A stretch of 49,549 bases of DNA from DASWHR01 sp036398095 (GTDB lineage: Bacteria; Actinomycetota; AC-67). How positions within the stretch are numbered: position 1 is the first letter of the stretch; each line of letters starts with the position of its first letter. Location: positions 1-49,549 of the forward strand of contig DASWHR010000042.1 of the NCBI GenBank assembly GCA_036398095.1. Direction: 5' to 3'. A program made the translations under genes and the position numbers. A model generated the notes under the pieces. The model saw nothing but the letters and a program-made list of their open reading frames with translations, did not search any database and was not told the origin of the DNA. This document shows, in pieces, positions 22,135 through 30,568 of this stretch.

Positions 22135-22710
22135 GTGACGGCCGCGCGCGTCGGGGTCCTTGCGCTGCAAGGCGATTTCGAAGCGCACCAGCGGATTCTG
22201 CGCGCCGCCGGCGCCGAAGCGATCGCAGTCCGCACCCGCGAAGAACTCGAATCCGTGGACCGGTTGGTCATTCCCGGCGGTGAATCGACCACGATCGGCA
22301 AGCTCGCCGCCGACTACGACTTGATCGAGCCGCTGCGAAAGCGCGCGGAAGGCGGCATGCCGGTCCTCGGCACCTGCGCGGGACTAATCGTGTGCGCCCG
22401 GCGGATCGAAGGCGGGATGCGCGGCGAGCAGCCGCTGCTCGGCATCGTAGACGTGACCGTGCGCCGCAATGCGTTCGGTCGCCAAGTGGACTCGTTCGAA
22501 ACCGACCTGGACGTGAAAGGGATCGACTCGCCGGTGCATGCGGTCTTCATTCGCGCCCCCTGGATCGAGCAGGTCGGCGCCGCCGTCGAGGTGCTGGCTC
22601 AGCACGGCGGGCGTCCGGTCGCGGCCCGGCAGGGACGCGTCCTGGTATGTTCGTTCCATCCGGAGCTGACCGGCGACGAACGCATCCACCGACTCTTCCT
22701 GGAGCTGTGA
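22135..22710 (+). CDS. pdxT: Pyridoxal 5'-phosphate synthase glutaminase PdxT
   Basis: A 191-residue class I glutaminase that feeds ammonia to PdxS. Seen: GVLALQGDFEAHQ, LVIPGGESTT, the nucleophile Cys81 in GTCAGL, and FHPEL with the catalytic His and Glu. GTG start. The stop overlaps the yebC start by one base. Confidence 0.97.
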   Translation: MTAARVGVLALQGDFEAHQRILRAAGAEAIAVRTREELESVDRLVIPGGESTTIGKLAADYDLIEPLRKRAEGGMPVLGTCAGLIVCARRIEGGMRGEQPLLGIVDVTVRRNAFGRQVDSFETDLDVKGIDSPVHAVFIRAPWIEQVGAAVEVLAQHGGRPVAARQGRVLVCSFHPELTGDERIHRLFLEL

Positions 22711-23453
22711 TGGGCGGGCATTCTCATTGGAAAGGCATCAAAGAGAAGAAGGGCAAGCTCGACAAAGCCCGTGGGAAGCTGTTTGCGAAGCTGCTCCGTG
22801 CGATCGAGATCGCATCCCGTCAAGGCGACAGCAACCCAGAGAATAATCCCACGCTGTTCGACGCGATCCAGCGAGCGAAAGACGCCTCGGTCCCGAAAGA
22901 CAACATCGACCGTGCCGTGGCGCGCGGCTCCGGCGAGACCGGTGGCGAGAAGTACGACACCATCTTCTATGAGGGCTACGCGCCGGGGGGCGTCGCGATG
23001 CTCGTCGAAGGACTGACGAACAACCGCAATCGCACCTCGCAGGATCTGCGCTCGATCTTCAGCAAGTACGGCGGAAGCCTCGGCGAGCCCGGCAGCGTCA
23101 AATGGATGTTCGACAAGCGCGGCGTGATCGTCGTCGCCAAGTCGGCCTCTGACGAGGAGCGGCTGATGGAGATCGCGCTGGATGCCGGCGCCGAAGACGT
23201 GCGCGACGCCGGCGACGACTACGAAGTCGTCTGCGAGCAAGCCGTCTTCGTGGCGGTTCGCGACGCCGTCGACGCCGCGTCGATCGAGCGCCTCAGCGCC
23301 GAGGTCACGATGCTTCCGCAGAACACCGTCGCCGTGGACGGCGAGAACGCCAAGAAGGTCTTGCGGATGATGGAAGCGCTCGAAGACCACGACGACGTTC
23401 AGGCCGTCTACGCCAACTTCGACATCCCCGACGAGGTCTTCGCCGAAGTCTAG
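22710..23453 (+). CDS. yebC: YebC/PmpR family protein (TACO1-type)
   Basis: A 247-residue protein starting MGGHSHWKGIKEKKGKLDKA, the family hallmark, followed by NPTLFDAIQRAKDASVPKDNIDRA and YEGYAPGGVA. YebC proteins were first described as transcription regulators; related YebC/TACO1 proteins help ribosomes through proline stretches. It lies upstream of ruvC as in most bacteria, but here the cupredoxin-like gene intervenes. The start overlaps the pdxT stop by one base. Confidence 0.95.
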   Translation: MGGHSHWKGIKEKKGKLDKARGKLFAKLLRAIEIASRQGDSNPENNPTLFDAIQRAKDASVPKDNIDRAVARGSGETGGEKYDTIFYEGYAPGGVAMLVEGLTNNRNRTSQDLRSIFSKYGGSLGEPGSVKWMFDKRGVIVVAKSASDEERLMEIALDAGAEDVRDAGDDYEVVCEQAVFVAVRDAVDAASIERLSAEVTMLPQNTVAVDGENAKKVLRMMEALEDHDDVQAVYANFDIPDEVFAEV

Positions 23454-23470
23454 ATCGGGTTCTCCCGATC
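23453..23470 (+). terminator. Hairpin immediately after yebC
   Basis: GATCGGG (23453-23459) and CCCGATC (23464-23470) form a perfect 7-base-pair stem with a TTCT loop, starting in the last base of the stop codon. No T run. Confidence 0.45.
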
Positions 23471-23512
23471 GCCGGCAGGAGTCCGCGCCGGACGAAGCGA
23501 ACATTTCGAATC

Positions 23513-24466
23513 ATGAGACTGCTTCGATTCGCCGTGCCGGTGTTGATTCTCTCGCTCGCCTCGGTGCCGGGGCATGCCGCGGAGCGCGCCGTCGCCGTCA
23601 CCGCCTCCTCGTTCGATCCCGGCCTGCTCGTCGCCACCGGCGGTGATCTGATCCGCTGGACGGTCCAGACCGGCAGCCATACCATCCACGCGTATTCGGG
23701 CGCGACGTTTGCGCATTCGCTCGTCCAAGCCGGCGATGTCAAGACCACCACGTTTTCGGGCGGGACGGCGCTATACCGCTGCCAGTTCCACTCGCAGATC
23801 GACGCGCTGTCGCTGGATTGCCAAGGCATGTGCGCCGCAGTGACCGATCGAACCACCGCGCCTGCCGCGGCGACGATCACCGCGCCGGCCGGCGGTGCAT
23901 CGATCCCGACTCGAATCGTCCGGCTCTCCGGCACGGCGGAGCCGCAGACACACGCGCTCATCCTGGAAGGGGGCGCAGACCGCGGCCGCGCGCTGGCCGG
24001 CGACGACGGCCGGTGGGCGATCGATGTGGACTTCCCGCGCGGCACCCACACGGTCGTGGCGCGTGCCACGCACGTGAATGGGCTGTCGGCCACGGACTCG
24101 GCGCCGGTCACGTTCCACGTCACCGCCGACACCGAAGCACCGTCGGCGACCGTGGGCGGCAACGCGATCCAGGGCGGCATCCGCAAGCCGGGAGCGGTCT
24201 CGGGCACCGCGACCGACGACATCGCGCTGGCCGCCGTCGAGGTGCGCATCGCGCCTGCCGTCTCTGTTGTGCCGGCCATCGAGCCGCCTCCGCGGATCGT
24301 TCGAACCGGCGCCTTCGGAACCGTCTGGCAGTGGCGCGTCGAGGGCGAGGTTCCGGCCGGCGTCTGGGCCGTGTCGGCCCGGGCGATCGACTCGGCCGGC
24401 AATGTCGGAGCCTGGTCGGATCCCGTGACCGTCGTGTTCGCGCCGCTGCTACCGCTCCGCGAGTAG
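23513..24466 (+). CDS. Secreted cupredoxin-like protein with C-terminal Ig-like region
   Basis: A 317-residue protein with a signal peptide (LLRFAVPVLILSLASVPGHA). Residues 25-110 resemble a plastocyanin/azurin-type cupredoxin: GGDLIRWTVQTGSHTIHAY, then YRCQFHSQIDALSLDCQGM, giving candidate type 1 copper ligands His (in SHTIH), Cys and His (in RCQFH) and Met (in QGM). Two further cysteines (DCQGMC) are unusual. Residues 120-315 are beta-rich repeats (TITAPAGGASIPTRIVRLSG, then SGTATDDIALAAVEVRI), like bacterial Ig-type modules. It sits between yebC and ruvC, flanked by hairpins directly after each stop, so it is probably its own transcript. Confidence 0.7.
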   Translation: MRLLRFAVPVLILSLASVPGHAAERAVAVTASSFDPGLLVATGGDLIRWTVQTGSHTIHAYSGATFAHSLVQAGDVKTTTFSGGTALYRCQFHSQIDALSLDCQGMCAAVTDRTTAPAAATITAPAGGASIPTRIVRLSGTAEPQTHALILEGGADRGRALAGDDGRWAIDVDFPRGTHTVVARATHVNGLSATDSAPVTFHVTADTEAPSATVGGNAIQGGIRKPGAVSGTATDDIALAAVEVRIAPAVSVVPAIEPPPRIVRTGAFGTVWQWRVEGEVPAGVWAVSARAIDSAGNVGAWSDPVTVVFAPLLPLRE

Positions 24467-24484
24467 AATCACACTGTTGTGATT
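24467..24484 (+). terminator. Palindromic hairpin after the cupredoxin-like gene
   Basis: AATCACA (24467-24473) and TGTGATT (24478-24484) are exact complements with a CTGT loop, starting right after the stop codon. It could be a terminator or a protein-binding palindrome in front of ruvC. Confidence 0.45.
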
Positions 24485-24594
24485 CTCGCGGCGATTCCGG
24501 GCCGGGGACTGGACGGGGGACGTCCGCCGTCCTTGAACCCGTCCCCCCAACCGTCTAATGTTCCGTACACATGTTCGAGCGGACGGGAGCGGCT

Positions 24595-25101
24595 GTGCGG
24601 ATCATCGGGTTCGACCCCGGGCTCACCCGGGCCGGGTACGGCGTGGTGGAAGAACGCGCCGGACGGCTCCGATCCGTCGAGCACGGCACTATCCGAGCCT
24701 CCGGCGCGACCGCGCCCGCCCAACTCGCGTCGCTGCGCGCCCGGCTGCTGGAGGCGATCGAGCGAACGCAGCCCTCGGCGATGGCGATCGAGCGGGTTTA
24801 CTTCAACCGGAACGTCCGCACCGCGTCCCGGACCTTGCAAGCGAGCGGCGTCGCGCAATGCCTGGCTGCCGAATCGGGACTGGCGGTCTTCGAGTACGGT
24901 CCCCTGGAGGTCAAGCGGGCCGTCGTCGGTGTCGGCAACGCCGACAAGCATCAGGTCATGTTCATGATGCGGCGCATCCTGTCGCTGCCGGTCGATCTGA
25001 CCGAGCCGGACGCGGCCGACGCGCTGGCGCTTGCCGTCGCGGCCTTGCACGGGCGGCCGTGGCTCACCGGTCCCGCCGCGATGCGCGGAGCGGGCCGATG
25101 A
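24595..25101 (+). CDS. ruvC: Holliday junction endonuclease RuvC
   Basis: A 168-residue RNase H-fold resolvase that cuts Holliday junctions. Seen: RIIGFDPGLTRAGYG with the first catalytic Asp, AIERVYFNRNVRTAS with Glu, and LTEPDAADALALAVA with the last two Asp. GTG 24595 is preferred because GGGAG lies 6-7 bases upstream; ATG 24571 would add eight residues. It overlaps ruvA by ATGA. Confidence 0.95.
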   Translation: MRIIGFDPGLTRAGYGVVEERAGRLRSVEHGTIRASGATAPAQLASLRARLLEAIERTQPSAMAIERVYFNRNVRTASRTLQASGVAQCLAAESGLAVFEYGPLEVKRAVVGVGNADKHQVMFMMRRILSLPVDLTEPDAADALALAVAALHGRPWLTGPAAMRGAGR

Positions 25102-25700
25102 TCGCGACCCTCACCGGCGTCGTCGCGGCGACCGGGCCGGCCGGGGTGGTGCTCGACGTCGCCGGCGTCGGCTATCGCGTCTTGTGTCCGGCATCCTCGA
25201 TCGCCGCGATCGGGCGCACCGGATCGAAGGCGACGCTGCACACGCATCTGCACGTTCGCGAGGATGCGATGACCGTCTACGGCTTTCCGACCCCAGACGA
25301 ACGCGACGTGTTCGAAACGCTGATCGCCGTCAACGGGATCGGTCCGAAGGCTGCGCTGGCGATCCTGTCGGCCTACTCGCCCGACGCGCTTCGCAAGGCC
25401 GTCACCGCCGAAGATCTCGACGCGCTGACGCTCGTGCCCGGCATCGGCAAGAAGACGGCCGGGCGGATGATCCTGGAACTGAAGGAAAAGCTCGGCGGGG
25501 ACGGCGCGTTCGCCGGCATCTCGCTTCCGGACGGCCTGCGGCCCGCCTTCGACGAGGCGCGCGAGGCGCTGCTCGCGCTTGGCTACTCCACCACCGAGGC
25601 GCGCGAATCGCTTGAGTCCGTCGCCGTCTCGAACGGCCACGACGCAACCAGCGAATCGCTGTTGCGGATGGCGCTCAAGCGATTGGGGGCGCGTCGATGA
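25098..25700 (+). CDS. ruvA: Holliday junction DNA-binding protein RuvA
   Basis: A 200-residue protein. The OB-fold domain (MIATLTGVVAATGPAGVVLD, then LHTHLHVREDAMTVYGF) is followed by two helix-hairpin-helix motifs (FETLIAVNGIGPKAALAILS, then LTLVPGIGKKTAGRMILELK), an acidic/flexible linker and the C-terminal domain that contacts RuvB (ALLALGYSTTEA). It binds the four-way junction and loads the RuvB motor. ATGA overlaps on both sides (ruvC and ruvB). Confidence 0.96.
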   Translation: MIATLTGVVAATGPAGVVLDVAGVGYRVLCPASSIAAIGRTGSKATLHTHLHVREDAMTVYGFPTPDERDVFETLIAVNGIGPKAALAILSAYSPDALRKAVTAEDLDALTLVPGIGKKTAGRMILELKEKLGGDGAFAGISLPDGLRPAFDEAREALLALGYSTTEARESLESVAVSNGHDATSESLLRMALKRLGARR

Positions 25701-26707
25701 GCGAGGTTCTCACCGGCAGCGTCCTGCCGGAAGAGCACGACTTCGATGCGGCGCTGCGGCCGAAGCGGCTCGACGAGTTCGTCGGCCAGCCGCGCGTGAA
25801 AGAGCAGCTTTCGCTGATCCTTGACGCCGCGCAGGCGCGCGGCGCGGCCCCGGATCATCTGCTCTTCTCCGGACCGCCGGGTCTGGGGAAGACCTCGCTC
25901 GCGCACATCGTCGCCGCCGAGATCGGCGCGCAGATTCGCACCACCAGCGGCCCCGCGATCGAACGCGCCGGCGATCTTGCGGCCATCGTCACCAACCTCG
26001 AGCCGGGCGACGTGCTGTTCATCGACGAGATCCACCGGCTGCGCACCCAAGTCGAAGAGATCCTCTATGCGGCGATGGAAGACTTCACGCTCGACGTGGT
26101 CATCGGGAAAGGACCGGCGGCGCGCTCGATCCGGATCGATCTGCCGCGCTTCACGCTGATCGGCGCCACGACGCGCACCGGGCTCCTGACCGGACCGCTC
26201 CGCGACCGGTTCGGCTTCGGGGCGCGGCTCGACTACTACGACGCCTCCGATCTTGCGGCGATCCTGCGCCGGAGCGCGACGCTGCTCGAGATCCCGCTCG
26301 ACGACGAAGGCGCGACCGAGATTTCCGGCCGCTCGCGCGGCACGCCCCGAGTCGCCAACCGGCTGCTGCGGCGGGTGCGCGACTTCGCCGACGTGCGGGC
26401 CGACGGCCGGATCGGCGGCGACGTCGCCCGCGACGCGCTCGCCGTCTTCGAAGTGGACGACCTCGGACTGGATCGCCTCGACGTGGCGCTGCTGCGGGCC
26501 GTAGTCGAAAAGTTCGGCGGCGGGCCGGTCGGGGTCGGCACGCTCGCCGCGGCCGTTCACGAAGAGCCCGAGACGATCGAAGACGTGGCCGAACCCTTCC
26601 TGCTCCGCCTCGGATTCCTCAAGCGGACGCCTCGCGGGCGGGTCGCGACCGAGGCCGCCTACCGGCACCTAGGTCTCGGCCGGCCGGCGGCCCAGACCCT
26701 GCTGTAG
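25697..26707 (+). CDS. ruvB: Holliday junction branch-migration ATPase RuvB
   Basis: A 336-residue AAA+ motor. Seen: LRPKRLDEFVGQPRVKEQL, Walker A GPPGLGKTS, Walker B LFIDEIHRL, sensor 1 GATTRTGLLTGPLRDRFG with the arginine finger, and a C-terminal winged helix (ETIEDVAEPFLLRLGFLKRT). Hexamers drive branch migration with RuvA. Last gene of the ruvCAB operon. Confidence 0.97.
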   Translation: MSEVLTGSVLPEEHDFDAALRPKRLDEFVGQPRVKEQLSLILDAAQARGAAPDHLLFSGPPGLGKTSLAHIVAAEIGAQIRTTSGPAIERAGDLAAIVTNLEPGDVLFIDEIHRLRTQVEEILYAAMEDFTLDVVIGKGPAARSIRIDLPRFTLIGATTRTGLLTGPLRDRFGFGARLDYYDASDLAAILRRSATLLEIPLDDEGATEISGRSRGTPRVANRLLRRVRDFADVRADGRIGGDVARDALAVFEVDDLGLDRLDVALLRAVVEKFGGGPVGVGTLAAAVHEEPETIEDVAEPFLLRLGFLKRTPRGRVATEAAYRHLGLGRPAAQTLL

Positions 26708-26846
26708 CGCCGTTCGCGCCTTCTTCGCCGGAACGCCGTAAACTGCCCCGTCGCGGGCGCGTTGACGGCCGGGAGGGCTGCTCCTAGAATTGCTGCGCCC
26801 ACCTGGGACTTTCCCGGGTGGGATCTTCGTGCCGGAAGGGTTTGTC

Positions 26847-27161
26847 GTGATCACTTTTCTCGTCGAGAATTCCAATTCAAGCCAGCAATACACCAGCTTC
26901 ATCTTCCTTGGCCTGCTGTTCGGCGCCATGTATTTCCTGATGATCCGGCCGCAGCAGCGGCGCCGGCGCCAATACATGGCGCTGCTCGGATCGCTCGAAG
27001 TCGGCGACGAAGTCGAGACCATCGCCGGAATCTTCGGCACGATCCGCCGCCTCGACGACGACCACGCCTGGGTCGAGGTCGCCGAAGGGATGACCTTGAA
27101 GATGTCCCGCGGCGCGATTCGCCGCAAGGTCGCCGCCGACAACTCGGACGCCACGGCATGA
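26847..27161 (+). CDS. yajC: Sec translocon accessory protein YajC
   Basis: A 104-residue membrane protein. One helix (TSFIFLGLLFGAMYFLMIRP) is followed by the conserved QQRRRRQYMALLGSLEVGDEV and a basic cytoplasmic tail. YajC associates with SecDF at the translocon. The GTG at 26847 with GGAAGGG upstream is preferred; the frame is open from 26790. It is upstream of secD in the standard order. Confidence 0.92.
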   Translation: MITFLVENSNSSQQYTSFIFLGLLFGAMYFLMIRPQQRRRRQYMALLGSLEVGDEVETIAGIFGTIRRLDDDHAWVEVAEGMTLKMSRGAIRRKVAADNSDATA

Positions 27162-27198
27162 CACGCGGACGCGACGAAGTCGGATCGAGGATGCGCTG

Positions 27199-28755
27199 AT
27201 GGCCAAGAACATGCGTCGCAAGTACTGGACGTCCATCCTGATGATGATCGTGATCGTCTCAGGAATTTGGGCCGCGATCGGATTCGGCTGCACGACCGAG
27301 ACGAAAACGGTGGACGGCAAGGACGAGGTCGTCTGCGAAGGTCCGATGAAGGCGCAACTGGGTCTGGACTTGCAGGGCGGAATCTCCGTCGTCCTGGCGC
27401 CGAAGGGAGAAGCCAGCGCGGATACGCTGGACAAGGCCGTCGACATCATCCGCCAGCGCGTGGACGCGCTGGGCGTCGCCGAGCCCGACATCTCGCGCCA
27501 GGGTGAAAACATCCTGGTCGAGATCCCAGGCGTCAAGGACCGTCAGGCGGCGCTCGACACCATCGGACAGACGGCCGAGCTTCGCATGCGGCCGGTGACG
27601 GGCATCATCCCGCCCGGCAGCGAGGAATGGACCAAGTCGGCGCCGGCCGACTGTGCCCGCCCGTTCGTCGACGACAAGGGCGAGACGATCGAAGAAGATC
27701 CTGCGAAGGAGATCACCTTGTGCGCGCGGGCCAAAACGCCCGACGGCGACGATCTTCCGCCCACCGCATGGGAGAAGGTCGTGATGGGCCCGACCGCGCT
27801 CGCCGGCGCCGACATCGCCGGTTCGCGAGCCGAGATCGCCGGCGGCGGCGCCGCGATCACCGCGGCCGGCTGGCAGGTCACGCTCGAGCTGACCGGCGAG
27901 GGCGCGAGCAAGTTCGAAAAGATCACCGGCGAGCTGGCCTGCAACCCGCCCGGCGACCCGAAGCGCCAGTTCTCGATCGTGCTCGACGGCATCGTCGAAT
28001 CGCATCCGCAGATGGGCGAAGACATCCAGTGCAACCAGGGGATCAGCGGGGGCACGGCCGTCATCACGGGCAATTTCAGCGAAGGAGACGCGAAGAACCT
28101 TGCGCTCGTCCTGCGCTTCGGTGCGCTTCCGATCGCCTTGGAGGCGCAAGAGATCAACGAAATCTCGCCGACGCTGGGCAAGGACTCGCTGCGGGGCGGG
28201 CTTCTTGCCGGTGCGATCGGCCTTGCGCTCACCCTGATCTACGTGCTGGCCTTCTACCGAATCCTCGGTTTGGTGATCTGGTTCGGCTTGATCCTGCACA
28301 CGGCATTCACGGTCGGGGTCGTGATCGTGCTCGGCAACACGGTCGGGTTCTCGCTCACCCTCGCCGGGATCGCCGGTCTGATCGTGTCGATCGGCATCGC
28401 CGCCGACTCGTTCATCGTCTACTTCGAGCGTCTCAAAGACGAGGTCCACACCGGAAAGTCGATTCGGGCATCGGTCGACCGCGCGTGGTCGAGCGCGTGG
28501 CGCACGATCGTTGCCGGCGACCTGGTCACCGCCCTCGCCGCCGGCGCGCTCTACGTGCTTGCCGTTGGAAGCGTTCGAGGCTTCGCGCTGATGCTGGGGA
28601 TGGCGACCGCGCTCGACCTGTTCATCTCGTATCTGGTGATGCATCCGATCGTGTGGCTGCTAGCCCAGACGAAGTTCTTCAACGAATCGAAGCGACTGGG
28701 CATCAAGCGCGTCGTCGGCGACGCGACGCCCTCGCTCGCCGGAGGGCAGCGCTGA
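27199..28755 (+). CDS. secD: Protein translocase subunit SecD
   Basis: A 518-residue RND-type membrane protein. One N-terminal helix (ILMMIVIVSGIWAAIGFG), the motif LGLDLQGGISVVL, a large extracytoplasmic domain to about residue 320, then NEISPTLGKDSLRGGLLAGAIG and five more helices. With SecF it uses the proton-motive force to complete protein export. The ATG overlaps nothing upstream; its stop overlaps the secF start by one base. Confidence 0.96.
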   Translation: MAKNMRRKYWTSILMMIVIVSGIWAAIGFGCTTETKTVDGKDEVVCEGPMKAQLGLDLQGGISVVLAPKGEASADTLDKAVDIIRQRVDALGVAEPDISRQGENILVEIPGVKDRQAALDTIGQTAELRMRPVTGIIPPGSEEWTKSAPADCARPFVDDKGETIEEDPAKEITLCARAKTPDGDDLPPTAWEKVVMGPTALAGADIAGSRAEIAGGGAAITAAGWQVTLELTGEGASKFEKITGELACNPPGDPKRQFSIVLDGIVESHPQMGEDIQCNQGISGGTAVITGNFSEGDAKNLALVLRFGALPIALEAQEINEISPTLGKDSLRGGLLAGAIGLALTLIYVLAFYRILGLVIWFGLILHTAFTVGVVIVLGNTVGFSLTLAGIAGLIVSIGIAADSFIVYFERLKDEVHTGKSIRASVDRAWSSAWRTIVAGDLVTALAAGALYVLAVGSVRGFALMLGMATALDLFISYLVMHPIVWLLAQTKFFNESKRLGIKRVVGDATPSLAGGQR

Positions 28756-29891
28756 TGGGACTCATCCAAGGATTTCGGCGGCTCTCCAAGGGAGAGTCCA
28801 ATGTCGACATCGTCGGGCGGTGGAAGACCTGGGGCCTGGTCTCGCTCATCGTGTTCGTAATCAGCATCGGCGGCCTGTTCATCCGGGATCTGAATCTGGG
28901 GCTCGCGTTCGAAGGCGGCTCGGCGTTCTCGGCGCCGGTCGCCGCCGACAAGGATCCGACCGTTACCGACGTGACCGCAGCGATGCGCGACGCCGGCCTT
29001 GCCAGCCCGCTGGTGCAGATCGCGCGATCCAGCGACGGCCAGGAAGTCATCCGTGTCACCGCCGAAACCGTCGGCGTGCTCGAAGCCGTCGTGGACCGGC
29101 TGGCCGAGCTGTCCGGGGCCGCCCGCGACGACATCAGCGTCCAAGAGGTCGGACCCACCTGGGGAAGCCAGATCTCAAGCAAGGCGCTTCGGGCGTTGAT
29201 CGTGTTCCTGATCCTGGTCGTGATCTACATCTCGCTGCGTTTCGAGCCGAAGATGGCGATCTGCGCGATCGCGGCGCTGCTGCACGACTTGGTGATCACC
29301 GTCGGTATCTATGCGATCGTCGGATTCGAGATCAGCCCGGCGACGGTCATCGCCTATCTGACGATTCTCGGGTATTCGCTCTACGACTCCGTCGTGGTTT
29401 TCGACAAAGTCCGCGAGAACCAAGTCTTGGTCACCGGCACCTCGAGGATGACCTACACGGAGATGGTCAACAAGTCGGTGAACCAGACCTTGATGCGTTC
29501 CATCAACACGTCCCTGTCGTCATTGCTCCCCGTGGGGGCACTGCTGTTCGTCGGGGTCTATCTGTTCGGGGCCGAGACGCTCAAGGACTTGGCGCTCGCC
29601 TTGTTCATCGGCATTGCGGTCGGCTCATATTCGTCCATCTTCGTCGGGCCGCCGATGCTGGCGTTGCTGAAGGAACGAGAGCCGCGCTACCGGCAGCTTC
29701 GCGCCCGCGTCGCTCGCGGCGGAATGACGCCGGCCGCCGCCGGCGCGGGGGTGGGCTCGCTCGCCGTGGACGACGACGCCGGGGACGCGCAGCAACCCGC
29801 CGGCGCATCGCGACCGGCGGCGAGCCCCGGGCGGCAGACGACGGTCGCCGCGCGCGGCCGCAAGAAGAGCCGCAAGAAGCGTCGTCGCTAG
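28755..29891 (+). CDS. secF: Protein translocase subunit SecF
   Basis: A 378-residue partner of SecD. The first helix (WGLVSLIVFVISIGGLFI) is followed by LNLGLAFEGGSAF, a small outer domain, then VGPTWGSQISSKALRALIVF and five helices including GYSLYDSVVVFDKVREN. The tail from about residue 330 is Ala/Gly-rich and ends with a lysine/arginine run (RGRKKSRKKRRR), probably for contact with RNA, ribosome or lipid head groups. Confidence 0.96.
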   Translation: MGLIQGFRRLSKGESNVDIVGRWKTWGLVSLIVFVISIGGLFIRDLNLGLAFEGGSAFSAPVAADKDPTVTDVTAAMRDAGLASPLVQIARSSDGQEVIRVTAETVGVLEAVVDRLAELSGAARDDISVQEVGPTWGSQISSKALRALIVFLILVVIYISLRFEPKMAICAIAALLHDLVITVGIYAIVGFEISPATVIAYLTILGYSLYDSVVVFDKVRENQVLVTGTSRMTYTEMVNKSVNQTLMRSINTSLSSLLPVGALLFVGVYLFGAETLKDLALALFIGIAVGSYSSIFVGPPMLALLKEREPRYRQLRARVARGGMTPAAAGAGVGSLAVDDDAGDAQQPAGASRPAASPGRQTTVAARGRKKSRKKRRR

Positions 29892-29895
29892 CGCT

Positions 29896-30429
29896 ATGCC
29901 CGGCGACCGGCGCCTCGACGGCCTTCGCGAGCGAATCCGCGACATCCCCGATTTCCCCGAGCCGGGCATCGTGTTCAAGGACATCACGCCGCTGCTCGCC
30001 GATCACGTCGCGTTTTCGACTGCAATCGACGCAATCGTGGTGCACTTCGGCCGGGGAACCGTGGACAAGGTCGTGGGCATCGAGGCGCGGGGATTCATCG
30101 TCGCGTCGCCCGTCGCCTACCACTTCGGTGCCGGTTTTGTTCCCGTCCGCAAGGCGGGAAAACTGCCGTGGCAGACCGATGCCGAGTCGTATTCGCTCGA
30201 ATACGGAGCCGCAACGCTCGAGATCCACGCCGACGCGATCGCGCCGGGCGAGCGGGTCGCGATCGTGGACGACGTGCTCGCCACCGGCGGAACCGCGTCG
30301 GCTTGCACGCGGCTGGTCGAGCGTCTCGGCGGCAACGTCGTCGGCCTCGCCTTCCTGATCGAACTCGAGTTCTTGAAGGGCCGGGCCGCCCTGCAAGGCT
30401 ACGATTGTCTCTCGCTCGTCACCTATTAG
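29896..30429 (+). CDS. apt: Adenine phosphoribosyltransferase
   Basis: A 177-residue purine-salvage enzyme that turns adenine and PRPP into AMP. Seen: RIRDIPDFPEPGIVFKDITPLL at the start, VVGIEARGFIVASPVAY, the hood motif KAGKLPW, and the PRPP loop VAIVDDVLATGGTA. It starts 4 bases after secF; apt between secF and relA is the common order. Confidence 0.96.
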   Translation: MPGDRRLDGLRERIRDIPDFPEPGIVFKDITPLLADHVAFSTAIDAIVVHFGRGTVDKVVGIEARGFIVASPVAYHFGAGFVPVRKAGKLPWQTDAESYSLEYGAATLEIHADAIAPGERVAIVDDVLATGGTASACTRLVERLGGNVVGLAFLIELEFLKGRAALQGYDCLSLVTY

Positions 30430-30443
30430 TTAGGCCCTTCCCC

Positions 30444-30467
30444 GGGAATGGAGAAAGACACATTCCC
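30444..30467 (+). terminator. Hairpin after apt
   Basis: GGGAATG (30444-30450) pairs with CATTCCC (30461-30467) through seven base pairs around a 10-base loop, 15 bases after the apt stop. The 30468-30568 stretch that follows holds two more pairings (ACGAGC with GCTCGT, and GGGCGC with GCGCCC) and forms the leader of the next gene. Confidence 0.5.
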
Positions 30468-30568
30468 TCCGGTCATCCTCCCTACGAGCCACCGGTGCGC
30501 GGCGGCGATGCTGCTCGTGGGTTAGGCCACGGGCGCCGCAACGAGCGCCCCCGACCGAGGGAGGAACC

